From: Frateuria_A sp051900535
GTDB taxonomy: Bacteria; Pseudomonadota; Gammaproteobacteria; Xanthomonadales; Rhodanobacteraceae
Reading direction: 5' to 3'
DNA: 64,000 nucleotides
Assembly: GCF_051900535.1 (NCBI RefSeq)
Contig: NZ_JBHZGI010000005.1
Location: forward strand, 124,001 to 188,000
Both the position numbers and the translations under genes were made by a program. Position 1 is the first letter of the stretch, and every line of letters begins with the position of its first letter. The notes beneath the pieces were generated by a model. That model was not told where the DNA came from. It saw only the letters and a program-made list of their open reading frames with translations, and did no database searches. Below, in pieces: positions 1 through 8,038 of the stretch.

Positions 1-116
1 ACAGCTACCTGTGGCTGATCGTGACCGCCTGCGGCTGGCTGGTGGCCTTCCTGCCCTGGGTGATCCGCTCGGCCTGGATCTACCTGACCCCGCGCGTGGA
101 CGGCAAGCCCGGCTAG
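1..116 (+). CDS. nnrS: NnrS family protein, C-terminal end only
   Basis: Only the last 37 codons are inside the window, ending in TAG at 114-116. The visible tail is a hydrophobic segment (a Trp/Leu-rich membrane helix) followed by the ending PRVDGKPG. This ending resembles the usual C-terminus of NnrS, a haem- and copper-containing multi-spanning membrane protein of denitrifiers that protects against nitrosative stress. The next gene is nirK on the same strand, which fits. The identification rests on a short tail and on context, so another polytopic membrane protein is possible. Confidence 0.6.
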   Translation, partial: SYLWLIVTACGWLVAFLPWVIRSAWIYLTPRVDGKPG

Positions 117-181
117 GTTAGACATCTCGGCAACATCGTTCTGTGGCAGGGTGACGCATCAGGCCGGTTCCGGCAGTGGGC

Positions 182-195
182 GTGACGCAGGTCAA
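182..195 (+). promoter_or_regulatory. FNR/DNR-type operator upstream of nirK
   Basis: The sequence is GTGAC-GCAG-GTCAA, a 14-bp palindrome close to the TTGAT-N4-ATCAA consensus of FNR/ANR/DNR/NnrR regulators. Its centre is 64 bp before the nirK ATG, so a site at -41.5 would give a leader of about 23 nt. Three similar sites occur in this window (3216, 11330, 11471), always before anaerobic or denitrification genes. Binding itself is inferred. Confidence 0.6.
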
Positions 196-252
196 GCGCG
201 TCAGTGGCCCGGGACCTAGGCTGATCCCCAGGAACCACAGGAGCGATTCCTC

Positions 253-1782
253 ATGTCACGAAGGCTGTCCCTCGTACTCGCGGCCGCCAGCATGCTGGCT
301 TTGGTCGCCTGTTCGGACAAACCCTCCGCCAGTGCCGGCGAACCCACTGCGGCCAAGGCGGCTTCCGCACCGGTGTCGGCACCGACCGACTTCGGCCCGC
401 CGCAGGGCGAGCCGATCCACGCGGTGCTGACCAGCCCGCCGCACGTGCCGCCGCCGATCCACCGCAACTACCCGGCCAAGGTGATCGTCGAGCTGGAAGT
501 GATCGAGAAGGAGATGCCGATCTCCGAGGGCGTCACCTACACCTACTGGACCTTCGGCGGCACCGTGCCGGGCAGCTTCATCCGCGTGCGCCAGGGCGAC
601 ACGGTGGAGTTCCACCTGAAGAACTCGCCGACCAGCAAGATGCCGCACAACATCGACCTGCACGGCGTGACCGGTCCGGGCGGCGGCGCGGCATCGAGCT
701 TCACCGCGCCGGGGCACGAGTCGCAGTTCACCTTCAAGGCGCTCAACGCCGGCATCTACGTCTACCACTGCGCCACCGCGCCGGTGGGCATGCACATCGC
801 CAACGGCATGTACGGCCTGATCCTGGTCGAGCCGCCGCAGGGCCTGCCCAAGGTCGACCACGAGTACTACGTGATGCAGGGCGACTTCTACACCACCGGC
901 AAGTACCGCGAGAAGGGCCACCAGCCCTTCGACATGGACAAGGCCATCGACGAGCGCCCGACCTACGTGCTGTTCAACGGCCACGAAGGCGCGCTCACCG
1001 GCGACAAGGCGCTGACCGCGAAGGTCGGCGAATCGGTGCGCCTGTTCGTGGGCAACGGCGGCCCCAACCTGGTCTCCAGCTTCCACGTGATCGGCGAGAT
1101 CTTCGACCGCGTGCAGCAGGAGGGCGGCCTGCATCCGCAGGAGAACGTGCAGACCACGCTGATCCCCTCCGGCGGCGCGGCCATCGTCGAGTTCCACACC
1201 GACGTGCCGGGCAGCTACGTGCTGGTCGATCACTCGATCTTCCGCGCGTTCAACAAGGGCGCGCTGGGCATCCTGAAAGTGGATGGCCCGGAGAACAAGG
1301 CGATCTACTCGGGCAAGGAAGTGGACTCGGTGTACCTGGGCGATCGCGCCGAACCGAACCTGCACGCGGTGAGCACCGCGGCCAAGGCCAACGCCGCCGG
1401 CACGCTGAGCAAGGCCGACCAGGTCGCCGCCGGCAAGCAGCTGTTCACCGGCACCTGCTCGGTCTGCCACCAGGCCAACGGCGAAGGCCTGCCGGGCGTG
1501 TTCCCGCCGCTGGCCAAGTCCGACCTGGTTGCGAAGCTGGTGAAGGAAGACAAGGACAAGCTGATCGCGATCCCGCTGCACGGCCTGACCGGCAAGGTCA
1601 CGGTGAACGGCAAGGAATACGACTCGGTGATGCCGCCGATGACGCAACTGACCGACGACGAGGTCGCCAACCTGCTCACCTACGTGCTCAACAGCTGGGA
1701 CAACCCGGGCGGGCAGGTGACCAAGGAAGAGGTGGCCAAGGTCCGCGCGCAGCCGGCCCCGGCGCCGGCCGCGGAGCACTGA
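253..1782 (+). CDS. nirK: Copper-containing nitrite reductase with C-terminal cytochrome c domain
   Basis: NirK reduces nitrite to nitric oxide, probably at the outer face of the inner membrane or in the periplasm. The N-terminus is a lipoprotein signal with lipobox LVAC, so the protein is probably lipid-anchored. Two cupredoxin domains fill roughly residues 60-370. Type 1 copper ligands are H132, C173, H181 and M186; type 2 copper ligands are H137, H172 and H278; D135 is the catalytic Asp. A class I cytochrome c domain follows, with CSVCH at 402-406, so the protein carries its own electron-input haem, as in Ralstonia-type three-domain NirK. The length (509 aa) fits that architecture. nirV follows after only 3 bp, and an FNR/DNR-like box lies upstream. 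Confidence 0.95.
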   Translation: MSRRLSLVLAAASMLALVACSDKPSASAGEPTAAKAASAPVSAPTDFGPPQGEPIHAVLTSPPHVPPPIHRNYPAKVIVELEVIEKEMPISEGVTYTYWTFGGTVPGSFIRVRQGDTVEFHLKNSPTSKMPHNIDLHGVTGPGGGAASSFTAPGHESQFTFKALNAGIYVYHCATAPVGMHIANGMYGLILVEPPQGLPKVDHEYYVMQGDFYTTGKYREKGHQPFDMDKAIDERPTYVLFNGHEGALTGDKALTAKVGESVRLFVGNGGPNLVSSFHVIGEIFDRVQQEGGLHPQENVQTTLIPSGGAAIVEFHTDVPGSYVLVDHSIFRAFNKGALGILKVDGPENKAIYSGKEVDSVYLGDRAEPNLHAVSTAAKANAAGTLSKADQVAAGKQLFTGTCSVCHQANGEGLPGVFPPLAKSDLVAKLVKEDKDKLIAIPLHGLTGKVTVNGKEYDSVMPPMTQLTDDEVANLLTYVLNSWDNPGGQVTKEEVAKVRAQPAPAPAAEH

Positions 1783-1785
1783 GCG

Positions 1786-2580
1786 ATGCGCCGGCGTCCT
1801 TCCGTTGCCAGGCTCGGGCTGATGCTGCTGGGCCTGCTGCTGGCCGGGCCGATCCTGGCGGCGGACGGCGCGTCGGCGAAGTACCGGCCGCTGCCGGGCG
1901 GTGAGTTCGCCAGCGTGCTCCCGGCTGACGGCAAGACGGCGCCGGCCGTCCTCGAACCCTTCCGCCTGCGCACCGAGCCGGTGACCAATGCCGAGTTCCT
2001 TGCCTTCGTCAGACGCCACCCCGAATGGCGGCGCGATCGCGTGCCGAGTGTGTTCGCCGACGGCCGCTACCTGTCGCAGTGGGCGGCGCCCGACCAGCTC
2101 GGCCCCGACGCGCTGCCGCGCCAACCGGTGACGCAGGTGAGCTGGTTTGCCGCGCAGGCGTACTGTGAAAGCGAGCACGCTCGCTTGCCGACCTGGTACG
2201 AGTGGGAATACGCCGCGGCGGCGGACGCCACCCGCGCCGACGCGCGCAGCGACCCGGCGTGGCGCGAGCGCGTGCTGTCCTGGTACGCGCGCCCCTCCAA
2301 CGACGCGCTGCCGCCGGTCGGCGGCAAGCCCGACGTCCACGGCGTGCGCGACCTCAACGGCCTGGTGTGGGAGTGGGTGGAGGACTTCAACGCGATGATG
2401 ACCAGTGCCGACAGCCGCGAGCAGGACGGCGCCGACAAGCTCAAGTTCTGCGGCGCCGGCGCCATCACCATGGAACAGAAGGAGAACTACGCCACGCTGA
2501 TGCGCGTTGCGATGCTCTCCTCGCTCAAGGCCACCGATACCACCGCCAATCTGGGCTTCCGCTGCGCCCGGCCGGAGTGA
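1786..2580 (+). CDS. nirV: NirV, SUMF1/formylglycine-generating-enzyme-like protein
   Basis: The product (264 aa) has a signal peptide and then a SUMF1/FGE-sulfatase fold. Visible family motifs are FRLRTEPVTNAEFLAF, the LPTWYEWEYAA segment, the DLNGLVWEWVEDF motif and the ending NLGFRCAR. Proteins of this family are found next to nirK in many denitrifiers and are called NirV; their biochemical role in nitrite reduction is not firmly known. Here the gene starts 3 bp after the nirK stop, so translation is probably coupled. The SUMF1 family also includes PvdO and EgtB, but the nirK neighbour favours NirV. Confidence 0.88.
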   Translation: MRRRPSVARLGLMLLGLLLAGPILAADGASAKYRPLPGGEFASVLPADGKTAPAVLEPFRLRTEPVTNAEFLAFVRRHPEWRRDRVPSVFADGRYLSQWAAPDQLGPDALPRQPVTQVSWFAAQAYCESEHARLPTWYEWEYAAAADATRADARSDPAWRERVLSWYARPSNDALPPVGGKPDVHGVRDLNGLVWEWVEDFNAMMTSADSREQDGADKLKFCGAGAITMEQKENYATLMRVAMLSSLKATDTTANLGFRCARPE

Positions 2581-2584
2581 ACCC

Positions 2585-3145
2585 GTGAAACGACTGCTTC
2601 TGACGCTGCTTGCCCTGCTGCTCGCCGCCCCGATTCAGGCCGCCTCGCCGCTGCCATCCGATTCGATCTACCAGTTGTCGGTGCCCTTGACCGACCAGGA
2701 CGGCCACGTCGCGCCGCTCGCCGCGGGCCGCGGCACGCCGCGGATCGTAAGCATGTTCTATACCTCGTGCACGATGGTCTGCCCGATGATCATCGACACC
2801 ATGAAGGCCACCCGGCGCGCCGCCGGCGAGCCGGTCGACCTGCACCTGCTCGCGGTGAGCTTCGACCCCGAGCGCGACGACGTGGACGCGCTACGCCGCT
2901 ATGCCGCCGCGCACAAGCTGGACCTGCGCTGGTGGACGCTCGCGCGTACCGCGCCGCAGGACACCCGCTCGCTCGCTGCGTTGCTGGGCGTGCAATACCG
3001 CAAGCTGCCCGACGGCGAGTTCAACCACTCCAGTGCGCTGCTGTTGCTGGATGGGGAGGGGCGCATCGTGGCGCGCACCAGCATCATCGGCCGCACCGAT
3101 CCGGAGTTCGTCGCCGCCGTGCGCAAGGCCACCGTCGCGAAGTAG
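2585..3145 (+). CDS. SCO1/SenC-family copper chaperone
   Basis: I chose the GTG at 2585 because it directly precedes a signal peptide (KRLLLTLLALLLAAPIQAA) and leaves only 4 bp after nirV. The mature part is a thioredoxin-like SCO domain. The copper motif CTMVCP (CxxxCP) is intact, and the distal His ligand is present in FNHSS. SCO proteins deliver copper to, or reduce the thiols of, cuproenzymes in the periplasm. In this operon the likely client is NirK rather than a CuA oxidase, since the only oxidase here is cbb3. Confidence 0.85.
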   Translation: MKRLLLTLLALLLAAPIQAASPLPSDSIYQLSVPLTDQDGHVAPLAAGRGTPRIVSMFYTSCTMVCPMIIDTMKATRRAAGEPVDLHLLAVSFDPERDDVDALRRYAAAHKLDLRWWTLARTAPQDTRSLAALLGVQYRKLPDGEFNHSSALLLLDGEGRIVARTSIIGRTDPEFVAAVRKATVAK

Positions 3146-3215
3146 GGCGAGCTTCAGCCCACCATTGCGCGATGTTTGGCCGGCGGGTTGAAGACCACCG
3201 GACGACGATCCTGCG

Positions 3216-3229
3216 TTGATGCAGGTCAT
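3216..3229 (+). promoter_or_regulatory. FNR/DNR-type operator before the CopD-like gene
   Basis: The sequence TTGAT-GCAG-GTCAT matches the FNR/DNR consensus very closely. It shares the GCAG spacer with the nirK site, and its centre is 62 bp from the chosen ATG at 3285, almost the same distance as at nirK. This spacing supports the start at 3285 rather than the ATG at 3219, which lies inside the palindrome. Confidence 0.65.
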
Positions 3230-3284
3230 GGCCGCGGGGCCTGGTGCGGCGCACGCTGCGGGCAGTCCCGAACGAGGCCCGAGC

Positions 3285-3722
3285 ATGGCCGCCTGGTACC
3301 CCTGGATCCTGCTGCTGCACCTGTCCTGTGCCATCGTGTTCGTCGGCGCGGCCGCGTTCGAGGTGCTGGTGCTCGAAGGCCTGCACAAGCGCTTCGATGC
3401 AACGACGATGGCCAACATCGAACAGGCGGTGATGGCGCGCGTACGGCGCTTCATGCCGGTCGTGGTGCTGCTGCTTTTCCTCAGCGGCGGCATGCTCTTC
3501 GATATCCGCTGTGACGGCGTCACCTGCGTCGGCACGCGCTTTGGCTGGTTCCTTCTGCTCAAGGTCGCGCTGGCGTTCGGCGTGCTCGCGGTGTTCGTCA
3601 ACGCGGTTTGGGCCGGCGCGCATGGGCGGATGAGCGTATGCCGCTTCCGCCATACCCATCGCGTGGTGCTGGCGTTGATGGTCGGCATCGTGTTCCTGGC
3701 CAAGACCATGTTCTACTTGTAG
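3285..3722 (+). CDS. CopD-like four-helix membrane protein
   Basis: The product has 145 residues and four predicted membrane helices (about 5-25, 54-73, 86-106 and 122-142). It begins MAAWYPWILLLHLSCAIVF, with a His in the first helix as in the CopD/YgaP-type membrane family. The in-frame ATG at 3219 is rejected because it would place an operator inside the coding region. The gene stands between the nirK-nirV-SCO operon and tpx and has its own FNR/DNR-like box. A role in copper handling or haem-linked membrane redox is plausible from context but not shown. Confidence 0.65.
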   Translation: MAAWYPWILLLHLSCAIVFVGAAAFEVLVLEGLHKRFDATTMANIEQAVMARVRRFMPVVVLLLFLSGGMLFDIRCDGVTCVGTRFGWFLLLKVALAFGVLAVFVNAVWAGAHGRMSVCRFRHTHRVVLALMVGIVFLAKTMFYL

Positions 3723-3746
3723 GTCTCATCCCCAGGAGGAAGCGTC

Positions 3747-4247
3747 ATGTCGCAAGTGAAGTTCAAGGGCGAACCGGTCGAAGTCAGCGGCGCGTTCCCG
3801 GTCAAGGGCGCGCAGGCCCCGGCGTTCACGCTGGTCGGCAAGAGCCTGGCCGACGTGGCGCTGTCCAGCTATGCGGGCCAGCGCAAGGTGCTCAACATCT
3901 TCCCCAGCATCGACACCGGCGTGTGCGCCACCTCGGTGCGCCGCTTCAACGAACTGGCGGCGAAGCTCAGCGACACCGTGGTGCTGTGCATCTCGGCCGA
4001 CCTGCCGTTCGCGCAGGCGCGCTTCTGCGGCGCCGAGGGGCTGGAACGGGTGGTGACGCTCTCGACCATGCGTGGGCGCGAGTTCCTCACCGACTACGGC
4101 GTGGCGCTCACCACCGGGCCGCTGGCCGGGGTTGCCGCGCGCGCGGTGGTGGTGCTGGACGCGGACAACCGCGTGCTGCACGCGCAGCTGGTCGATGAGC
4201 TGACGAACGAGCCCGACTACGACGCCGCGCTGGCCGCGCTGGGCTGA
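3747..4247 (+). CDS. tpx: Thiol peroxidase (Tpx), atypical 2-Cys peroxiredoxin
   Basis: Tpx reduces hydrogen peroxide and alkyl hydroperoxides using thioredoxin. The peroxidatic Cys is in PSIDTGVCATSVR and the resolving Cys is in RFCGAEG, the arrangement typical of bacterial Tpx. The length (166 aa) is normal. A good ribosome binding site (CAGGAGGAAG) lies 5 bp before the ATG. The gene starts 24 bp after the CopD-like gene and could be cotranscribed with it. Confidence 0.93.
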   Translation: MSQVKFKGEPVEVSGAFPVKGAQAPAFTLVGKSLADVALSSYAGQRKVLNIFPSIDTGVCATSVRRFNELAAKLSDTVVLCISADLPFAQARFCGAEGLERVVTLSTMRGREFLTDYGVALTTGPLAGVAARAVVVLDADNRVLHAQLVDELTNEPDYDAALAALG

Positions 4248-4258
4248 GCGCCGGTCAC

Positions 4259-4318
4259 CTGCAGGAGCGCACCCAGTGCGCGACCGTGAGCACGGCGGTA
4301 CAGGGTGCGCTCCTGCAG
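4259..4318. repeat. Inverted repeat with 16-bp perfect arms between convergent genes
   Basis: The arms CTGCAGGAGCGCACCC (4259-4274) and its exact reverse complement (4303-4318) flank a 28-bp centre. It sits between tpx and the convergent haemoglobin gene, so the transcript would form a strong hairpin on either strand. It shares the core GGAGCGC with other hairpins in this window (29478) and looks like a dispersed palindromic element that may act as a bidirectional terminator or RNA-stabilising element. Confidence 0.7.
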
Positions 4319-4407
4319 TGGTTCAACGATCGGCGGGAATGGGTGGCCTCGTTACGCGCCGAGGGACAGATGTCCGGATGCTGGCGTGGGCAGGTGCGCG
4401 CATGGGA

Positions 4408-4812
4408 TCAACGGCGGACCGAGACCAGCGGGACGCCGATCCCGCGCGCGTCGGGATTGAGCCCCAACCCGTATTTCAGGCTGCGGCCGATGCGCTCGGC
4501 GTACTCGACCATCTGCGCGGCACCGGCCTCGTCCAGTTCCTCGGCGCAGGTGGCGCGCCACAGTGCCAGCCAGTGATCGAAGTGTTCGGCGCGGATCGGT
4601 AGCGGGCGGTGCATGGCCATCGGGTTGCCGCGATAACTGGCCGCGCCCAGCGCCACCGAGCACCAGAAACGGGTGAGCAGGCGCTTGTGTTCGGGCCAGT
4701 CGTGCACGACGGCGTTGAACACCGGGCCGATCGACGGGTCGGCGGTGACCTTGTCGTAGAAGCGATCGACCAGGCGGGCGATCGTGGATTCGGTAAGCGT
4801 GGTGTCGCGCAT
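4408..4812 (-). CDS. Group III truncated haemoglobin
   Basis: The 134-residue product matches the group III truncated globin pattern: RLVDRFYDKVTADPSIGPVF at the start, the proximal-helix region MAMHRPLPI with the candidate haem-binding His, and FDHWLALWRATCAEEL. Proteins of this class bind oxygen or nitric oxide. Among denitrification and cbb3 genes, a role in NO detoxification or sensing is a reasonable inference. It lies 52 bp downstream of the azurin gene on the same strand and could be the last gene of the cco transcript. Confidence 0.85.
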   Translation of the reverse strand: MRDTTLTESTIARLVDRFYDKVTADPSIGPVFNAVVHDWPEHKRLLTRFWCSVALGAASYRGNPMAMHRPLPIRAEHFDHWLALWRATCAEELDEAGAAQMVEYAERIGRSLKYGLGLNPDARGIGVPLVSVRR

Positions 4813-4864
4813 GTCTTTCGCTTGGGTGGCCGCGCCGCGGGCGATCCGCGGCGCGGCGGTGAGG

Positions 4865-5317
4865 TTACTTGGCGCGGCTGATCGTGCCCTTCATCAGCGC
4901 GGCGTGGCCGGGGAACGAGCAGAAGAACTCGTAGTCCTGACCGGGCTTGAGCGCGTCCACCTTGAAGCTGGTCGAATCGCTCTCGCCACCGCCGATGATC
5001 TTGGTGTGCGCGATGATGCGGTTGTCGCCGGGCTTGAGGTAGTTGTTGTCGATGCCTGCCTTGGCGCCGTCGGCGACGATGCCCGGCTCGTCGGCGGTCG
5101 AGGACACCACGAAGTTGTGGCCCATCGCGGCCTTCGGCAGCTTGCCCACGTGCTTGAGCGTGACGGTGAACTGCTTGCAGGTGTTGGGCACGACGATCGA
5201 CTTCTGGTCGAACTGCATGGCGTCGTTGCCCTGGATGGTGGTCGAGCAGTTGGAGGCGGCCCAAGTCGGGGCAGCGGCCAGGCCAAGCAGGGCGAAAGCG
5301 AACAGACGACGTTTCAC
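4865..5317 (-). CDS. azu: Azurin, periplasmic blue copper protein
   Basis: Azurin is a soluble periplasmic electron carrier, a known donor to NirK-type and other reductases. The start is a GTG overlapping the ccoS stop codon (GTGA), preceded by AAGGAGA. A signal peptide of about 20 residues ends in TWA-A. The mature protein shows the type 1 copper ligands: His in GHNFVV, then Cys, His and Met in FFCSFPGHAALMKG. The disulfide pair (Cys in ASNC and PNTC) is present. Placement between cbb3 assembly genes and the haemoglobin suggests it shuttles electrons to NirK or to the oxidase. Confidence 0.93.
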   Translation of the reverse strand: MKRRLFAFALLGLAAAPTWAASNCSTTIQGNDAMQFDQKSIVVPNTCKQFTVTLKHVGKLPKAAMGHNFVVSSTADEPGIVADGAKAGIDNNYLKPGDNRIIAHTKIIGGGESDSTSFKVDALKPGQDYEFFCSFPGHAALMKGTISRAK

Positions 5318-5526
5318 GGGGTGTCTCCTTTGCTATCGGGGGAAGCGGGGTCGATGGGCGCCGCGTCGCCGGCCTGACCGGAGACCGGCTCATCTTCCAT
5401 CAGCGGCAGTACGGCAGGACTTTCCAGGTCATCGAACTGCTGGTGGTTGGCGGCCCAGAAGAACAGCGCCACGGCGACCAGCACGATCAGGCCGGTGACC
5501 GGGATCAGCACCAGCAGGATGTTCAT
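5314..5526 (-). CDS. ccoS: CcoS/FixS cbb3 oxidase maturation protein
   Basis: This is a 70-residue protein with one N-terminal membrane helix (NILLVLIPVTGLIVLVAVAL) followed by FFWAANHQQFDDLESPA, the hallmark of CcoS. CcoS is needed for cofactor insertion into cbb3 oxidase. The ATG overlaps the ccoI stop codon (ATGA), and its own stop overlaps the azurin start, so the genes are translationally linked. The acidic tail after residue 45 is variable in the family. Confidence 0.9.
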   Translation of the reverse strand: MNILLVLIPVTGLIVLVAVALFFWAANHQQFDDLESPAVLPLMEDEPVSGQAGDAAPIDPASPDSKGDTP

Positions 5527-7754
5527 GCGCGCAGTGCCGGGCCGGTGCCCGCGCGGCCCACGCGCAGGCCGTTGAGCACCACCACCAGCGAGCTGACCGA
5601 CATACCGATAGCGGCCAGCCATGGGGGAACCAGGCCGGCGGCGGCGAACGGCACCGCCAACAGGTTGTACGCGAGCGACCAGCGACGGCCCTGCGCCACC
5701 ACCTGGGCAAGCTGGCGGGCGACGTGGCGCGCCTGCAGAAGGCCATCCAGACGGCCACGCGCCAGCAGCAGGTCGGCATGCGCCTGCGCCAGGTCGGTGC
5801 CCGAAGCGAGCACGGCCGAGGCGTCCGCGCCGGCCAGTGCCGGGGCGTCGTTGCTGCCGTCGCCGACGGCCAGCGTGACGTGGCCCTGCGCCCGTGCCGC
5901 CTCGAGCAGCGCGAGCTTGTCAATGGGCGACTGGCGACCGGCCCAGCGCTTGATGTGCAGCGCGTTTGCGATCGGCGCCACGCGGGCGCGGGTATCGCCG
6001 CTGGCCAGCACGGTGGCGATGCCCTCGCCGCGCAGCGCCTGCAGCGTCGCGGCGGCATCGCTGCGTGGCGCCTCGCTGACGTGGAAGGCGGCCAGCGGGC
6101 CTTCGGCATCGGCCAGCAGCAAGGTGCCGGCGGCGCCGGCCGGCGCCGCGCAACCGCTCAAGGCAAGCGCGAAATCGGGGCGACCCAGGCGCAGCGCGCG
6201 GCCGTCCACCTCGGCGCCGATACCGGCGGTGGCGGAGACTTTCAGCGCGTGCACCGCGGGCGTGTCGCCCGGCCAGGCGGCAGCCAGCGCTGTGGCGAGC
6301 GGATGGGTGCTTTCGCGCGCCAGCGCCGCGGCCAGGCGCAACGCCTGCTGCGGCGCCAGGCCGTCGCGCAGCGGCTCGACCGCGTCGGGGTCGAGCCGAG
6401 GCGTGGTCAGCGTGCCGGTCTTGTCGAACAGCGCGTAATCGACGCGTGCGAGCGTATCGAGCGCGGCCGGTTCGGTCACCAGCACGCCGCGTCCGGCGAG
6501 CACGGCCAGCGCGCGGGTGACGGCGGCGGGGCGGGTCAGTGCGAAGGCGCAGGGACAGGCGACCACCAGCACGGCGACCGCGGCGTCGAACGCGCGCGCG
6601 CGGTCGAGCCACAGCCAGGCGAGCGCGGTGAGCGTGGTCAGCGCCAGCACGCGCAGCACGAAGCGGGTGGCCTCGCGGTCGGCGGCCCCGTTGCCCGGGC
6701 GCGCCTGGCGCGCGCGGCCGGCCAGTTGGCCGAGACGTGCGGCGGCGGTGTCGTCGCCGCTGTGTTCCACGCGCAGTTCGGCCGGGCTGCCCAGGACCAC
6801 GGCGCCGGCGACCAGCCGCTCGCCGCGCTGGCGGCGGCGCGGGCGGGACTCGCCCGAGAGCAGCGCCTCGTCCACCTCGATCGCCTCGCTCTCCAGCACG
6901 CCGTCGGCCGGCACGGTGCCGCCCTCGGCGATGCGTACGCGATCGCCGGGAAGCAGTTCCAGCGCCGGGATGGTTTCCAGGCTGCCGTCGGCGCGGCGAC
7001 GCTCGGCCACCAGCGGGGTGGCATCCTGCGCGGCCTCGCCCAGCGCGCCGCTGGCATGGCGCGCGCGCAGCTCGACGTGGCGCGCGGCCAGCAACAGGAA
7101 GACGAACATGCTCACCGAATCGAAATAGATCTCGCCGTGCCCGCGTAGCGTGCTCCACACACTGGCGCCGAAGGTCAGCAGCACCGCCAGCGACACGGTG
7201 AAGTTGACGCCGAGCCGGCGCGTGCTCACCTCGCGCCAGGCGCCAGCGAGGAACGGCTGCGCCGAGTAGGCGACCACCGGCGCGGTGGTGAGCAGGCTGA
7301 GCCAGCGGAACAGCCCGCGGGTGGTGAAGTCGACGAAATCGACCACGCCGATGTACATGACGAAGGCGTAGGTCATCACCTGCATGGCGCACATGCCGGC
7401 GACCAGCAGGCGCTTGAGCGCGTCGTTGGCCTCGCCGCTGCGCGCGTCGTCGATGTGTTCGCGCCGCAGCGGCCGCGCGCCGCACTGCTCGGCGGCGAAC
7501 GCGTCGAGCAGTTGCGGCAGGGCGAGCCGGTCGGGGTTCCACACGATACGCGCGCGCTGTGCGCGGGCGTCGATCGCCACGCGCGTCACGCCGGGCAAGG
7601 CGTGCAGGCGCGCGTCCAGGCGCAGTTGCTGGCGTGGGTCGGTGAGGCCCTCGACACGCAGCGCGATTTCGGCGCGACCATCGCGCCGGGGACGGATCAC
7701 CTGCGCCGCAAGGCGCGGGTGCAGCCACGCCGCGTGCATGCCTGCGGCGTTCAT
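5523..7754 (-). CDS. ccoI: CcoI/FixI copper-translocating P1B ATPase without the N-terminal CxxC
   Basis: CcoI exports copper for cbb3 oxidase assembly. The ATG at 7754 overlaps the stop of the upstream gene (ATGA) and gives 743 residues. The transport motif CPC is present in VACPCAFALTRP, as are the phosphorylation motif DKTGTLT and the hinge GDGSNDAPAL. The N-terminus keeps an HMA-like fold (RVEGLT...LHALPGV), but where the metal-binding CxxC normally stands it reads TDPRQQ, so the soluble copper site appears to be lost. The Cys-rich N-terminal extension common in CcoI is also missing. Membrane and P-domain parts look intact. Confidence 0.9.
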   Translation of the reverse strand: MNAAGMHAAWLHPRLAAQVIRPRRDGRAEIALRVEGLTDPRQQLRLDARLHALPGVTRVAIDARAQRARIVWNPDRLALPQLLDAFAAEQCGARPLRREHIDDARSGEANDALKRLLVAGMCAMQVMTYAFVMYIGVVDFVDFTTRGLFRWLSLLTTAPVVAYSAQPFLAGAWREVSTRRLGVNFTVSLAVLLTFGASVWSTLRGHGEIYFDSVSMFVFLLLAARHVELRARHASGALGEAAQDATPLVAERRRADGSLETIPALELLPGDRVRIAEGGTVPADGVLESEAIEVDEALLSGESRPRRRQRGERLVAGAVVLGSPAELRVEHSGDDTAAARLGQLAGRARQARPGNGAADREATRFVLRVLALTTLTALAWLWLDRARAFDAAVAVLVVACPCAFALTRPAAVTRALAVLAGRGVLVTEPAALDTLARVDYALFDKTGTLTTPRLDPDAVEPLRDGLAPQQALRLAAALARESTHPLATALAAAWPGDTPAVHALKVSATAGIGAEVDGRALRLGRPDFALALSGCAAPAGAAGTLLLADAEGPLAAFHVSEAPRSDAAATLQALRGEGIATVLASGDTRARVAPIANALHIKRWAGRQSPIDKLALLEAARAQGHVTLAVGDGSNDAPALAGADASAVLASGTDLAQAHADLLLARGRLDGLLQARHVARQLAQVVAQGRRWSLAYNLLAVPFAAAGLVPPWLAAIGMSVSSLVVVLNGLRVGRAGTGPALRA

Positions 7755-8038
7755 GGGCCGCGCCCAGGCGCTCCCGCCGCGCGGGATGACGAGGCCTTCG
7801 CGCTCTCCGCTTTTTGCCCGTCGGCCTTCGCGGCCCCGTGCATCGGCATGTCCAGCAACGTGTGCGGATGCTCGGTCATCTGCAGCGGCAGGTCGGCGTG
7901 GCGCGAACCGAGCACGATCGTCCAGATGCACCCGGCCAACGACGCGGCGAAGATCACCGCCCCGAGCCAAAGCACGGGTTGCCGGTACCAGGCGTCGGCC
8001 GCGGCCGACGTCTCAGCGGGAGGCTTGTGCTGCTGCAT
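7751..8038 (-). CDS. Short FixH-like membrane protein
   Basis: The product has 95 residues with one membrane helix after the segment DAWYRQPVLWLGAV, which resembles the start of FixH. It lies between ccoP and ccoI, where fixH normally sits, and overlaps both (26 bp with ccoP; ATGA with ccoI). FixH proteins are usually longer (about 150 aa) with a periplasmic domain; here only a short, Ala/Lys-rich tail follows. I infer a reduced FixH. The position is stronger evidence than the sequence. Confidence 0.6.
   Translation of the reverse strand: MQQHKPPAETSAAADAWYRQPVLWLGAVIFAASLAGCIWTIVLGSRHADLPLQMTEHPHTLLDMPMHGAAKADGQKAESAKASSSRAAGAPGRGP

Noticed and set aside
256..2340. A 694-residue minus-strand frame opposite nirK and nirV
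   Set aside because: It is a shadow caused by high GC; its translation is His/Arg/Val-rich without motifs, and the plus strand has clear genes.
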